64,000 nucleotides of DNA. Origin: Nevskiaceae bacterium (GTDB lineage: Bacteria; Pseudomonadota; Gammaproteobacteria; Steroidobacterales; Steroidobacteraceae). The notes under the pieces were generated by a model, which was not told the DNA's origin, did not search any database, and saw nothing but the letters and a program-made list of their open reading frames with translations. How positions within the stretch are numbered: the stretch's first letter is position 1; every line of letters begins with the position of its first letter. The stretch spans positions 1 through 64,000 of the forward strand of contig JACKOV010000004.1 in NCBI GenBank assembly GCA_024234075.1, written 5' to 3'. Shown one piece after another: positions 18,717-27,721 of the stretch. A program made the translations under genes and the position numbers.

Positions 18717-19820
18717 TTGGGCCGTATCCTCGACCGTTACATCCTGCGCCAGGTGATCGCCAACTGGCTTGGGGTCACCAGCGTGCTGCTGGTTATCCTG
18801 CTGACCAACCAGGTCGCGCGTGTGCTCGATCGGGCGGCAGAATTCCAGTATCCGCGCGGCGTCGTGCTGGAGCTGATCGGCCTGAGCGCGGTGCAGAACG
18901 TCGCCGTGCTGCTGCCGGTCGGTTTGCTGCTCGGGGTCGTACTGGCTTTCGGCCGCCTGTATCACGACAGCGAGATGGCGGCGGCCTCGTCCTGTGGCGT
19001 CGGCCCGGCCCGCATCTATGGGCCCATGCTGGCCCTTACGCTGCTGGTGACCGCATTGCTCGGCTGGCTGACACTGGTGGTCGCACCGTCGGCGGCGGCC
19101 AGGGTTTACGATCTGCGCAGCGCGGCCACCCGCGCCGGCCAGTTTGCTGCGCTCGCGCCCGGCAAGTTCCGCAGCTTCGGCGGTGGCGCCACGGTGGTCT
19201 ATGCCGAGGCGGTGGATGCCGACGGGCTGCTGGAGCGGGTCTTCGTCAAACGCAACCGCGGCAATCACTACGAGATTGCGGTCGCGCGGCACGCACGCCA
19301 CACGATCTCGGCGGATGGCTCGCTGCACACCATGACGCTGTACGACGGCGAGCGCTACGAGGGTATGCCGGGTAGCGCGCAGTTCCGGATCGTGCGCTTT
19401 GCCGAGAACGTGATCCCGGTCCGTCTGCCGGCAGCGGATGCCACACCGACCGCGCTTGAGGCAAAGCCCACACTCAGCCTGCTGGCTTCGTCCAGTCTCA
19501 AGGAAAGGGCCGAGCTGCATTGGCGCATCGCGCTGCCGCTCATGGCCGTGGTGCTGACGCTGCTGGCGGTCCCGTTGTCGCGTCTGCGGCCGCGCCAGGG
19601 ACGCTATTCGCGCGTCTGGATCGCGATCGTGATCTATTTCGTCTATATCAGTCTCGCGTCGGCCGCCAAGGCCTGGATCGAACGCGGCACGGTGCCGGAG
19701 ACCCTCGGCTTGTGGTGGGTGCATGCGGTGGTCGTGGTGCTGGCGCTGCTGGTGATCCTCGTTCCCGGATGGTGGGCGCGGCTGCGGCACCGCGATGTCG
19801 CGGCGGCGGTGACGGCATGA
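18717..19820 (+). CDS. lptF: LPS export ABC transporter permease LptF
   Basis: 367 residues of the YjgP/YjgQ family. Opening LDRYILRQVIANWLGVTSVL and three transmembrane helices in the first 120 residues, a periplasmic beta-jellyroll domain (about 125-260), then three more helices from about 270. LptF and LptG form the inner-membrane part of the LptB2FG motor that extracts LPS and passes it to LptC and LptA. The only plausible start is a TTG at 18717 with no clear Shine-Dalgarno sequence. Its stop overlaps the lptG start (ATGA). Confidence 0.94.
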   Translation: MGRILDRYILRQVIANWLGVTSVLLVILLTNQVARVLDRAAEFQYPRGVVLELIGLSAVQNVAVLLPVGLLLGVVLAFGRLYHDSEMAAASSCGVGPARIYGPMLALTLLVTALLGWLTLVVAPSAAARVYDLRSAATRAGQFAALAPGKFRSFGGGATVVYAEAVDADGLLERVFVKRNRGNHYEIAVARHARHTISADGSLHTMTLYDGERYEGMPGSAQFRIVRFAENVIPVRLPAADATPTALEAKPTLSLLASSSLKERAELHWRIALPLMAVVLTLLAVPLSRLRPRQGRYSRVWIAIVIYFVYISLASAAKAWIERGTVPETLGLWWVHAVVVVLALLVILVPGWWARLRHRDVAAAVTA

Positions 19821-20884
19821 GCACGCTCGATCGTTATCTGCTGCGTTCGATCCTGAGCTCCGTGTTGCTGGTCATGGCCGTGTTCCTGACGCTCGGCGGC
19901 CTGTTCCTGTTCATCGGTCAGCAGGACGATATCGGTGTGGGTCGTTACACCGCCGTCGATGCGTTCAGCTTCGTGTTGCTGAACCTGCCGCAGCAGGCCT
20001 GGGACTTGCTGCCGATCAGCGCGTTGATCGGCAGCCTGGTCGGGCTCGGTGCGCTCGCCCGCGGCAGTGAGCTCACGGTGATGCGAGCCGCCGGCTTCTC
20101 GATCTGGCGGATCGCGCGGGCTGCGATGTACGCGGGGCTGTTGCTGGTCGCGTTCGCGGTGGTGCTCGGCGAGGTGCTGGCGCCGCCGATGCAGCAACTT
20201 GCGCGGCAGCAGAAGGCGTTCGGCAAGTTCGATAACGTCAGTTTCGCGGGGCGCGGCGGCGCCTGGGTACGTGACGGCAACCTGCTGGTCAATGTCGAGC
20301 GGCAGTCGGGCAATGCCGAATTCGGCGGCATGATGGTGTTCGAACTCGATAGCGAGCATCGCCTGCGGGCCATGGGCCGCGCGGCTTCCGCGACCGCGGC
20401 ACCGGGCGGCGGCTGGCGGCTGTCGCAGTACGCAGAGTCGCGCTTCGTCGGCGACACCGTCGCGGCGCGGCGCGAGCCGACGCGGGCCCTGCAGTCCAAT
20501 GTCAGCGCCGAGTTCGTCGGCATCGCGGCCACGTCGCCCAACGAACTGCCGTCCGCGACGTTGTGGCGCATGATCCGCCATCTTCAGGCCAACGAACTCG
20601 ATGTCCGTCCCACCCTGTTCGCGTTCTGGTCGCGGATCGCGCGCAGCGTGGCCGTGTTGTTCGCGGTACTGGTCGCCGTGCCGTTCGTATTCGGTTCGCT
20701 GCGCGCCTCCGGCGGCGGCGCACGCACGACCATCGGCCTGCTGATCGGCATCGGGTTCTTCCTGCTGCAGCGCATGCTCGAGAGCGGCGCGATCGTCTTC
20801 GATCTCAATCCCGTGCTGCTGGCCTGGATTCCTACGGGGTTGCTGGCGGTGGCGGCTGGGGCGCTGATTGCCCGAACGCGGTAG
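19817..20884 (+). CDS. lptG: LPS export ABC transporter permease LptG
   Basis: 355 residues with the same layout as LptF: STLDRYLLRSILSSVLLVMA, membrane helices to about 115, a periplasmic domain, and a second helical block beginning near 265 (RSVAVLFAVLVAVPFVFGSL). PISALIGSLVGLGALARGSE is the conserved segment after helix 2 and ELTVMRAAGFS the coupling region facing LptB. It overlaps lptF by four bases, so the two partners are made together. Confidence 0.95.
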   Translation: MSTLDRYLLRSILSSVLLVMAVFLTLGGLFLFIGQQDDIGVGRYTAVDAFSFVLLNLPQQAWDLLPISALIGSLVGLGALARGSELTVMRAAGFSIWRIARAAMYAGLLLVAFAVVLGEVLAPPMQQLARQQKAFGKFDNVSFAGRGGAWVRDGNLLVNVERQSGNAEFGGMMVFELDSEHRLRAMGRAASATAAPGGGWRLSQYAESRFVGDTVAARREPTRALQSNVSAEFVGIAATSPNELPSATLWRMIRHLQANELDVRPTLFAFWSRIARSVAVLFAVLVAVPFVFGSLRASGGGARTTIGLLIGIGFFLLQRMLESGAIVFDLNPVLLAWIPTGLLAVAAGALIARTR

Positions 20885-20903
20885 CGGTTGCTCATGTTGT
20901 GTC

Positions 20904-20925
20904 TCTCCTGACTTGAGTCGGGAGA
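20904..20925. terminator. Short hairpin behind lptG; the rest of the 268-base gap is empty
   Basis: TCTCCTGAC and GTCGGGAGA form a 9-bp stem with one T-G wobble around a TTGA loop, 20 bases after the lptG stop. No T tract follows, so termination would be weak or Rho-assisted. In the rest of the gap to 21152, before the convergent DUF4340 gene, I see no gene, repeat or tRNA. Confidence 0.35.
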
Positions 20926-21152
20926 TGACAGCAAAGAGACTCCGCGCGGGACGGTGGTGCACCCGGAGATGTTGCCCGTGTCCGAGGGTTTGCGCGCGGA
21001 CGGCCGCAAGACGCATCCATGTGGGCCGCGGAGCGAGCCGTCCTGGCGCGCTACGCCGCGCTCCAAGAGCCTTCAGGCTCACCCGACACCAACGCTGGCA
21101 CCAGTGCCCGGAATCAGCCGAAGGAAGCAGCGCCCACGTGGCCCGCCTCTAA

Positions 21153-22196
21153 CTAACGCGCTACGGGGTTGTTGAACAACGTGGCATACCGATAAGCCGG
21201 GATCTCGAACTCGCGACCGTCGGTGCGTCTTGCGAGGGTCACGATCTGCTCGCGCGGATCTGCTGTTGGTGTGATCGATGCCGGCGTCGGTGCGGCGGGG
21301 CTCGTCGCGTCTTCGTCTTTGGCGTCGTCGGCCGACGTATCGGGTCGCGGGCGTGCCGCGCTGGAGTCGAAGCTTGCGGCGATGCGGATCCAGCGCCGCG
21401 TACCGTCTTCGCGTCCTTCGAGTTCGATGATCCGCCCGTCCCAGCTCGTGAAGCGCAGGCGCGGGACGGCGGTGTCGGTCGTTTTGCCTGGAGGCGTGGC
21501 GGGCTCAAGCGCGGCGGCTCGAACGTCTTCGAGCGCGAGGTGGACCAGGGCGGCGGCGAGATCGGGGGGAAGCTGTGCACCCTCTAGCGTCCGCGCCGGC
21601 CTGCCGCGCGGCAGCAGGGTCACGGTGCGGATATCTTCGGCGGGGACGTCGAGCAAGGTGGTGTCGAGCCAGCGTACCGGAGCCGTATCGGTCGTGACTT
21701 GCGGGCTGGCGAGATAGCTGGGCTCTGCGCCGACCGCGCGCACATAGACGCCGCGTGCGCCCGAGGTCTTACCGATGATCAGCGAGTGGATCGCGCCGTG
21801 GCTGGTTTTTACATCGATACGTACGCCGCCGGCTTGCGGCCCGTCGACGTCCTCGACGCCGAGCACGGCATAGCGTGCGGCATCGTGGGTCTTTTCCTCG
21901 ACGATCGCGAGTTGCGACAGATCGAGCAACAGCTTGCGAAGCTTGCCAGCGTCCGCCGGCCAGCGGCGCTCGCCCACACTCCAACCGGACTCGCCGCGTT
22001 GCAGGGTCACGACGGCGCCATCGCCGCGCGACAGTCGCAGCTCGGCGACATCGTTCAGCGCGGTCCGCAGTTGCGGCAACACCGGGTCGCTGACGTTCAC
22101 GGCGCGATCGAGGTGGCGCTGCGAGGACAGCCAGAACGCGCCGGCGGTGGCGAGCAGCGCAGCGAATGCCAACAGGACGAGGCGCGACGATGTCAT
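21153..22196 (-). CDS. DUF4340 domain protein of a Gld-type ABC cluster
   Basis: 347 residues. One N-terminal transmembrane helix (VLLAFAALLATAGAFWLSSQ), then DUF4340: LNDVAELRLSRGDGAVVTLQ, WSVGERRWPADAGKLRKLL and VRIDVKTSHGAIHSLIIGKT. A Pro/Ala/Asp-rich stretch near 275-305 precedes the end EIPAYRYATLF. DUF4340 proteins are commonly the last member of operons with Gld-like ABC transporters; function is unknown. The ATG overlaps the gldG stop in an ATGA arrangement. Confidence 0.88.
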   Translation of the reverse strand: MTSSRLVLLAFAALLATAGAFWLSSQRHLDRAVNVSDPVLPQLRTALNDVAELRLSRGDGAVVTLQRGESGWSVGERRWPADAGKLRKLLLDLSQLAIVEEKTHDAARYAVLGVEDVDGPQAGGVRIDVKTSHGAIHSLIIGKTSGARGVYVRAVGAEPSYLASPQVTTDTAPVRWLDTTLLDVPAEDIRTVTLLPRGRPARTLEGAQLPPDLAAALVHLALEDVRAAALEPATPPGKTTDTAVPRLRFTSWDGRIIELEGREDGTRRWIRIAASFDSSAARPRPDTSADDAKDEDATSPAAPTPASITPTADPREQIVTLARRTDGREFEIPAYRYATLFNNPVAR

Positions 22197-24139
22197 GTGT
22201 CGACCCGGCTCGCGGTAGGCGGCAACTGTGCGGGATCCGGTCGTGGCGGTGGGGTGTCCGCTGTCCGGTGTCGTCGCTGACGACGGCGCCAGAGCGCCGC
22301 CAGCAGGGCCAGGCCTGCGAACAGCAACGGCACGACCACGATGTTGGTGAACTTGAGGCGGTTGCCGAGTTGGCGGATGTCCTGGTCGAGCTCCAGCCGT
22401 ACGTCGCGCAGCTCCTTGCGGATTCGCAGCTTTTCGTGCTGGAAGCGTTGCAGTTCTCGTTCCTGCTCCGGTGTCAGCAGCACGTCGGACGATTCGTTGC
22501 GGCCGGTCTCGAGGGCGGCCAGTTTCTGTTCGGTGTCCTGCAGCTGCTGCTCGAGCTCCTGTTCCTTGCTCCGCAGGCGGCCTTCGGCCGAGCGGCGCAG
22601 CGCATCGACGCGATCGAACGGCCGGGTGAAGGTTGCGCGGCCGCGGATGCTGATCAGGTCGTTGCTGCCGGCCAGGTTGTCGAGCGCATTCCAGACCAGA
22701 TCGCCATTGTTCGCCCAGACCTGGGCGACCCGCTGGCCGAAGAGATTCTGTTGGCGCACCCAGAGGAAGTCGGACAGCAGGTCACTGTCGGCGACGATCA
22801 CCAGGTTCAGCGGCTTCTGGGAGGTGGTGAGATGCATTGCTGCATCGCCTGCGACGCCGGCCGGTGGGCCGTCCGGAAAGGCGCTGCGCACCTCGCCGGT
22901 GACCCTGGCCGCCAGGGCGTAGCGCTCGCCGGTGGGACGGAAGCCGTCGCGCAGGGTAGCCGGGTCCATCAGCATCTGGAAGCGTGACACCGGCAGCGGT
23001 GCCGCCTGAGTGCTGGTGCTGAGCAGCGGCTCGAATCGGGTGGTGGCGCCGTCGAGCGGTGCGAGATAGCCGCTCGAGGCGAGATTCAGCGAGGTCAACG
23101 TTGTCGTGACGACATCGTCGCCGGCGACCGAGCTGGCATCCAGGCCGAGGATGCCGATGTGCCGGGTGGGCGGTTCACCGGGCCGCATCGCGACGACCAG
23201 GCCACGCTCCAGATCGCCGATGGCGTGCTCGCGATCGAAGGCCACACCCCAGGCGGCCAATAGCGGGCCGGGGTCGGACGCCCGGTCGGCACCGAGAGCG
23301 GTCAGCGGATTGCCGGGCTCCGCACCCGACGGATCGGCTTCGGAAAGCGGATCGACGAACATCAGGATGTGGCCGCCGCGCAGCGCGTACTGATCGATCG
23401 CGTACTGCATGGCGGGTGAAAGATCTTTCGGATGCACGACCACCAGTACGTCGACGTCCGCGCCGATTTCCCTGGCATCCGGTTGCAGCGGCCGCACGTC
23501 GAACAGCTGCTCCGCCTGGCCGAGTACCAGCCAGGGGTCGGCGACCTGGCCGCTCATCGGATCGAAGCCGCCATCCATCGGCAACGACGACAGCCAGGCG
23601 ACTACCGGTTTGTGCGAGGTCGAAAGCTGATGGATCAGCTTGGCGACGTCGTACTCGAGAAAAGCCTCTTTTGCAGGATCGAAAAACTCGATCGCGGCAT
23701 GCCCGTCGGTGGAGTTGGTCGCGCCGAGGCCGAAGTAGAACGCCTTGCCCTCGCCACCGAGCGGTATGGCACGGACGCCGAGTTCGGCAGCGCGGTCTTC
23801 CTCTTCGGAGAAGGGTTGCGGATCGATCACGCTCAGGCGCAGCTTGCCGCCGGAGCGTGAAGCCAGCTCCTGCAGGAATTCGCGCACCCGAGTGCCATAG
23901 GTGCGCAGGGCCGGATAACCGGTAGCCGCCTCGGACGAGAAGAAGAAGTGCAGGCTCACCGGCTCGGCGAGGTTGCTGACGAGGTGAGTCGTTCCTGGCG
24001 CGATGGTGTAGAGGCGGTTTTCAGTGAGATCGAGACGAGCGCCGCGCAGCAGGTTTGCCGACAGCACGGTCAGTGCGACGAACAGCACGCCGAGCAGCAG
24101 CAGGGTGCCCGTACCGAGAGTGGATCGCTTCATGGTCAT
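22193..24139 (-). CDS. GldG-like ABC transporter auxiliary protein
   Basis: 648 residues. One transmembrane helix near the N terminus (TLLLLGVLFVALTVLSANLL), a large extracytoplasmic GldG/ABC_transp_aux region (DLTENRLYTIAPGTTHLVSN; VDVLVVVHPKDLSPAMQYAI; GGHILMFVDPLSE), a long coiled coil (about 535-610, rich in Glu, Gln and Leu) and a C-terminal helix (FTNIVVVPLLFAGLALLAAL) with a basic tail. GldG is known from gliding Bacteroidetes, but homologues like this occur in many proteobacteria without gliding. Substrate unknown. The ATG at 24139 is followed by a second at 24133 that is equally possible. Confidence 0.88.
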   Translation of the reverse strand: MTMKRSTLGTGTLLLLGVLFVALTVLSANLLRGARLDLTENRLYTIAPGTTHLVSNLAEPVSLHFFFSSEAATGYPALRTYGTRVREFLQELASRSGGKLRLSVIDPQPFSEEEDRAAELGVRAIPLGGEGKAFYFGLGATNSTDGHAAIEFFDPAKEAFLEYDVAKLIHQLSTSHKPVVAWLSSLPMDGGFDPMSGQVADPWLVLGQAEQLFDVRPLQPDAREIGADVDVLVVVHPKDLSPAMQYAIDQYALRGGHILMFVDPLSEADPSGAEPGNPLTALGADRASDPGPLLAAWGVAFDREHAIGDLERGLVVAMRPGEPPTRHIGILGLDASSVAGDDVVTTTLTSLNLASSGYLAPLDGATTRFEPLLSTSTQAAPLPVSRFQMLMDPATLRDGFRPTGERYALAARVTGEVRSAFPDGPPAGVAGDAAMHLTTSQKPLNLVIVADSDLLSDFLWVRQQNLFGQRVAQVWANNGDLVWNALDNLAGSNDLISIRGRATFTRPFDRVDALRRSAEGRLRSKEQELEQQLQDTEQKLAALETGRNESSDVLLTPEQERELQRFQHEKLRIRKELRDVRLELDQDIRQLGNRLKFTNIVVVPLLFAGLALLAALWRRRQRRHRTADTPPPRPDPAQLPPTASRVDT

Positions 24140-24158
24140 GGCGTACCCGCTCCCGTGT

Positions 24159-24893
24159 TCACTCGGACTTGCGGGCGTCGAGCACAACGCTCGTCGCCAC
24201 CAGGAAGAAGACGATCGTCATGCCGAAGTAGAGTATGTCGCGCAGATCGATCACGCCCTTCGACAAGGCCTCGAAGTGGGTCAGGAACGACAGCGACGCG
24301 ATCGCTTCGATCAGCCCCTGTGGAGCCCAGGCGCGAAAGGCATCGAGCACCAGCGGAAAGCCGGACAGCAGGAACACGAAACAGACGACCACTCCGAGGA
24401 TGAAGGCGATCACCTGGTTGCGAGTCAGTGCCGACATGCAGGAACCGATGGCGAGGAATCCTCCTGCCATCAGCAAGGCGCCGAGATAGCCGGTGACGAT
24501 TGCGCCGTGATCCGGTGCGCCGAGGTAGCCGACGGTGATCCACAACGGAAAGGTGAGTGCGAGCACAATGCCGGCGAATGCCCAGGCAGCGAGGAATTTG
24601 CCGAGCACGGCCTGCCAGAGCGTGATCGGCTGGGTCAGCAGCAGCTCGATGCTGCCGTTGCGGCGTTCCTCGGCCCAGAGGCGCATGGAGATCGCGGGAA
24701 TCAGGAACAGGTAGAGCCAGGGCAGGAAGTTGAAGAACGGCGCGAGGTCGGCCTGACCGCGTTCGTAGAAGCCGCCGAGATAGAAGGTGAAGGCGGCGGC
24801 CAGCACCAGAAAGATCAGGATGAATACGTAGGCCAGCGGTGTGGCGAAGTAGCTGGCGAGCTCGCGTCGGAACAGGATGCCGATGATGCGCAA
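24159..24893 (-). CDS. ABC transporter permease, GldF-like
   Basis: 244 residues with six hydrophobic segments. It opens IIGILFRRELASYFATPLAY and carries MRLWAEERRNGSIELLLTQP, the conserved cytosolic loop of ABC-2 permeases of the GldF/NosY type, contacting the ATPase. It ends VATSVVLDARKSE. The start is a TTG at 24893 with GGAG five bases ahead. It lies 26 bases after the ATPase gene and 19 before the GldG-like gene. Confidence 0.92.
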   Translation of the reverse strand: MRIIGILFRRELASYFATPLAYVFILIFLVLAAAFTFYLGGFYERGQADLAPFFNFLPWLYLFLIPAISMRLWAEERRNGSIELLLTQPITLWQAVLGKFLAAWAFAGIVLALTFPLWITVGYLGAPDHGAIVTGYLGALLMAGGFLAIGSCMSALTRNQVIAFILGVVVCFVFLLSGFPLVLDAFRAWAPQGLIEAIASLSFLTHFEALSKGVIDLRDILYFGMTIVFFLVATSVVLDARKSE

Positions 24894-24919
24894 GGGAACT
24901 CCGTTTGCCAAGGATCGCT

Positions 24920-25843
24920 TCAGGCGGTGATGCTGCGGAATACTTCGTCGAGGCGGCCGGCTTCGAGCTGCAGCTCTTGCAGCGATGCGCCCTGGCCGGC
25001 GGCAATGGCCTGTACCGTCGCGAGGATCGCGGCGCCGTCGCGCGGCAGCGCCGTCAGTCGCCGGCCGCGTGCCTCGTACTCCACGGCGGTGATTTCCGCC
25101 TGGCTTTCGAGTGCGGCGCGCAGCCGCAGCGCCTGTGCCTCGTCGTCGGCGCAGAACGACACGGCGTTGTGATAGCGCGAGCGGGCGGCGAGCTGCTGCG
25201 GGGTCTGGTCGGCGACGATCCGGCCGCGAGCAATGATGATCGCGCGTGTGCAGACCGCGGTCACTTCCTCGAGGATATGGGTGGATATGACGATGAGCTT
25301 GTCGCGAGCCATTTCCCCGATCAGCGTGCGCACCTCGTGCTTCTGGTTCGGGTCGAGGCCGTCGGTGGGTTCGTCCAGGATCAGCACCTGCGGATCGTGG
25401 ATCAGCGCCTGCGCGAGACCGACTCGGCGCCGGAAACCTTTGGAGAGCGTATCGATGGTCTGCTCGAGCACCGGCTCGAGTTGCAGGCGGCCGAAGACGC
25501 GATCGAGGCGGCTGCGGCGCAGTGCGCCATCGAGCCCGCGCAGCTCGGCAATGAAGCCGAGGAAGCCACGCACGGTCATCTCGCCATAGCTGGGTGCGCC
25601 CTCGGGCAGGTAGCCAAGGCAGGCGCGGGCGGCGACTGGGGCCTCCAGCACGTCGTGGCCACAGAGCGAGGCGGTGCCTGCGGTCGGGGTGACGAAACCG
25701 GCGAGCATGCGCATGGTCGTCGATTTGCCGGCACCGTTGGGCCCGAGGAAGCCCAGCACCTCGCCGGGGCTCACCTCGAAGCTGAGGTCCTCCACGGCGG
25801 ACAGGGAGCCGTAACGTTTGCTGAGACGGTCGGTCTTGATCAT
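24920..25843 (-). CDS. ABC transporter ATP-binding protein, GldA-like
   Basis: 307 residues. Walker A GPNGAGKST at about 34-42, the ABC signature LSKGFRRRVGLAQAL near 133-147 (LSKGF in place of LSGGQ, common in this ABC-2 group), Walker B VLILDEPTDGLDP near 153-165 and the switch His in STHILEEV. The C-terminal 90 residues form the regulatory-type extension found in GldA/NatA-like proteins. First gene of the four-gene cluster, divergent from cytochrome b561. Confidence 0.95.
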   Translation of the reverse strand: MIKTDRLSKRYGSLSAVEDLSFEVSPGEVLGFLGPNGAGKSTTMRMLAGFVTPTAGTASLCGHDVLEAPVAARACLGYLPEGAPSYGEMTVRGFLGFIAELRGLDGALRRSRLDRVFGRLQLEPVLEQTIDTLSKGFRRRVGLAQALIHDPQVLILDEPTDGLDPNQKHEVRTLIGEMARDKLIVISTHILEEVTAVCTRAIIIARGRIVADQTPQQLAARSRYHNAVSFCADDEAQALRLRAALESQAEITAVEYEARGRRLTALPRDGAAILATVQAIAAGQGASLQELQLEAGRLDEVFRSITA

Positions 25844-25994
25844 CTGGCGCAGTAAGAGGGAGGACGACGCGGAAAGTTCCGTATCGGCCGGCGTGGTTTG
25901 CCGACGCGGGAATTCTGGGCAAGCCGGGATCCCGATTTCAAGGCCGATTTCAGGGGCCGGCGAGGCCGCGGCTGGTCCCGGTGCGATCCTCTAG

Positions 25995-26000
25995 TAGAAT
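25995..26000 (+). promoter_or_regulatory. -10-like TAGAAT hexamer six bases before the cytochrome b561 ATG
   Basis: TAGAAT (5 of 6 to consensus) ends at 26000 and the ATG begins at 26007. If used, transcription would begin at or next to the start codon, giving a leaderless message; no Shine-Dalgarno sequence precedes this ATG. No good -35 is visible, so this stays tentative. Confidence 0.3.
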
Positions 26001-26006
26001 GCGCCA

Positions 26007-26744
26007 ATGAGCACTTCTTCGAGCGACACCGGTACGAAGGCCGCGGCACCCACGGCTCCCGCCAGGGCGCTGGTCTGGGATCTGCCGGTCCGGCTGATGC
26101 ACTGGATCCTGGTGCTGGCGGTGGCCGGTGCGTGGATCACCCAGCAACTGGAGGGCGACTGGTTCAATTACCACGTCTGGTGCGGCTATACGGTGCTGAT
26201 CGTGGTCGTGACGCGACTGATCTGGGGATTCGTCGGTACCCGGCATGCACGCTTCGGCTCGTTTTTGCGTGGGCCGGCCGCGGTTTTCGGTTATGCGCGT
26301 GGCCTGGTCGGCCGCGGTGGCGGTCATCACGCGGGCCACAATCCGCTCGGGGCGCTGATGGTGGTCGTACTGCTGTTGTTGCTGCTGGCGATGGCCGTAA
26401 CCGGTCTGTTCGCCAACGACGAGATCATGTCGTCGGGCCCGTTGTACGGCTATGTGCTCGGCTCGACCAGCAACCGGCTGACGTCGATCCACCGGCAGAT
26501 CTTCGATTTCCTGCTGATCGCGATCGCACTGCACGTCATTGCCGCGTTTTTCTATCTGCTGGTGCGGCGCGACAATCTGATCCTACCGATGATCACCGGG
26601 CGCAAACCGGCCGATGCAGTGCCACCGGAGGAGCGCATTGCCAGTTCGCGCACCTGGCTGTGGGCACTGATCGTGGCGGCCTGCGCGATCGGCCTCTATC
26701 AGCTGGTCCGGACCGCGCCCAAGGCCTCGTTGTTCTCGTTCTGA
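26007..26744 (+). CDS. Cytochrome b561 family di-heme membrane protein
   Basis: 245 residues with about four central transmembrane helices plus a C-terminal one. WDLPVRLMHWILVLAVAGAW with His32, NYHVWCGY with His57, and SIHRQIFDFLLIAIALHVIA with two further His are the expected haem ligands of the b-type cytochrome found with Ni-Fe hydrogenases and as stand-alone CybB-like quinol oxidases. No hydrogenase or c-type cytochrome gene is next to it, so the electron partner is unknown. The C-terminal helix ends in a short basic tail. Confidence 0.88.
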   Translation: MSTSSSDTGTKAAAPTAPARALVWDLPVRLMHWILVLAVAGAWITQQLEGDWFNYHVWCGYTVLIVVVTRLIWGFVGTRHARFGSFLRGPAAVFGYARGLVGRGGGHHAGHNPLGALMVVVLLLLLLAMAVTGLFANDEIMSSGPLYGYVLGSTSNRLTSIHRQIFDFLLIAIALHVIAAFFYLLVRRDNLILPMITGRKPADAVPPEERIASSRTWLWALIVAACAIGLYQLVRTAPKASLFSF

Positions 26745-26811
26745 GGCGGCGCTCCGAGCGTCGCCGTTGCCCGTCGTTCCGTTCACCCTGTCACGAGTCG
26801 CCGTCCGCGCC

Positions 26812-27711
26812 ATGCAGCACCCGCCCCGTACCGAAAGCCCCAAGCTCGATCTTCCGCCGCGGTTCGTGCTCACGACCCAGTGTCCCGATACCACCGGCAT
26901 CGTCGCAGCAGTGGCCGGCTTTCTTGCCGCGCACAACTGCCTGATCACCGAGGCGCAGCATTTCGACGATCCGGTGGCTAACGTATCGTTCATGCGCACG
27001 GTATTCCACGACAACGGCCGCGGCATCCCGTCGCTCGAAGATCTGGATCGCGCCTTTGCCGGTCAGCCGGGGGCGCGCTTCGGCATGAGCTGGAAGTTCC
27101 ACGAGACGCGCCGTCATTGTCGTACCGTGCTGGCCGTGTCGAAGCAGGGGCATTGCCTCAACAGCATTCTGCATCGCTGGAGTACCGGCACGCTGCCGAT
27201 CGAAGTGGTCGCGGTGGTCTCCAATCACCAGGATCTGCGCAGCCTGGCCGAGTGGCATGGCGTGCCATTCCACTATTTCCCGATCAGCGATGGCCGCAAG
27301 ATTGAGCAGGAGCATCGCATTCTCGAACTGCTCGAACGCGTCGACGCCGAGTTGCTGGTGCTGGCGCGTTACATGCAGGTGCTGACACCGGAAGCCTGTG
27401 CGCGGCTCGCAGGCAGGGCGATCAACATCCACCATTCGTTCCTGCCGGGATTCAAGGGGGCGCGGGCCTATCACCAGGCCTATGCGCGCGGGGTCAAGCT
27501 GATCGGTGCTACCGCGCACTACGTCACGACCGATCTGGACGAAGGGCCGATCATCGAGCAGGAAGTGGAGCGCGTCGACCACACGCTCTCGCCCGAGGAG
27601 CTGACCGTGGTCGGCAGCGAGCTCGAGAGCCTGGTGCTGAATCGCGCGATCAAATGGCACGCGGAGCGTCGGGTGTTTCGCAACGGCGCCAAGACGGTCG
27701 TGTTGCGCTGA
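26812..27711 (+). CDS. purU: Formyltetrahydrofolate deformylase
   Basis: 299 residues. N-terminal ACT domain (FVLTTQCPDTTGIVAAVAGF, about 17-90) and a C-terminal formyltransferase fold. The catalytic Asn-His-Asp set of the fold is visible: INIHHSFLPGF, GATAHYVTTDLDEGPII. PurU hydrolyses 10-formyl-THF to formate and THF, balancing one-carbon units and feeding PurT. The ATG at 26812 is preferred to an upstream in-frame codon at 26767. Next to it, 10 bases on, starts an alcohol dehydrogenase. Confidence 0.95.
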   Translation: MQHPPRTESPKLDLPPRFVLTTQCPDTTGIVAAVAGFLAAHNCLITEAQHFDDPVANVSFMRTVFHDNGRGIPSLEDLDRAFAGQPGARFGMSWKFHETRRHCRTVLAVSKQGHCLNSILHRWSTGTLPIEVVAVVSNHQDLRSLAEWHGVPFHYFPISDGRKIEQEHRILELLERVDAELLVLARYMQVLTPEACARLAGRAINIHHSFLPGFKGARAYHQAYARGVKLIGATAHYVTTDLDEGPIIEQEVERVDHTLSPEELTVVGSELESLVLNRAIKWHAERRVFRNGAKTVVLR

Positions 27712-27721
27712 ACGGCTCGCG

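Noticed and set aside
20954..21175. Plus-strand 73-codon frame in the lptG-DUF4340 gap
   Set aside because: No ribosome site, Pro/Arg-rich shadow-like composition, and it runs into the end of the convergent DUF4340 gene.
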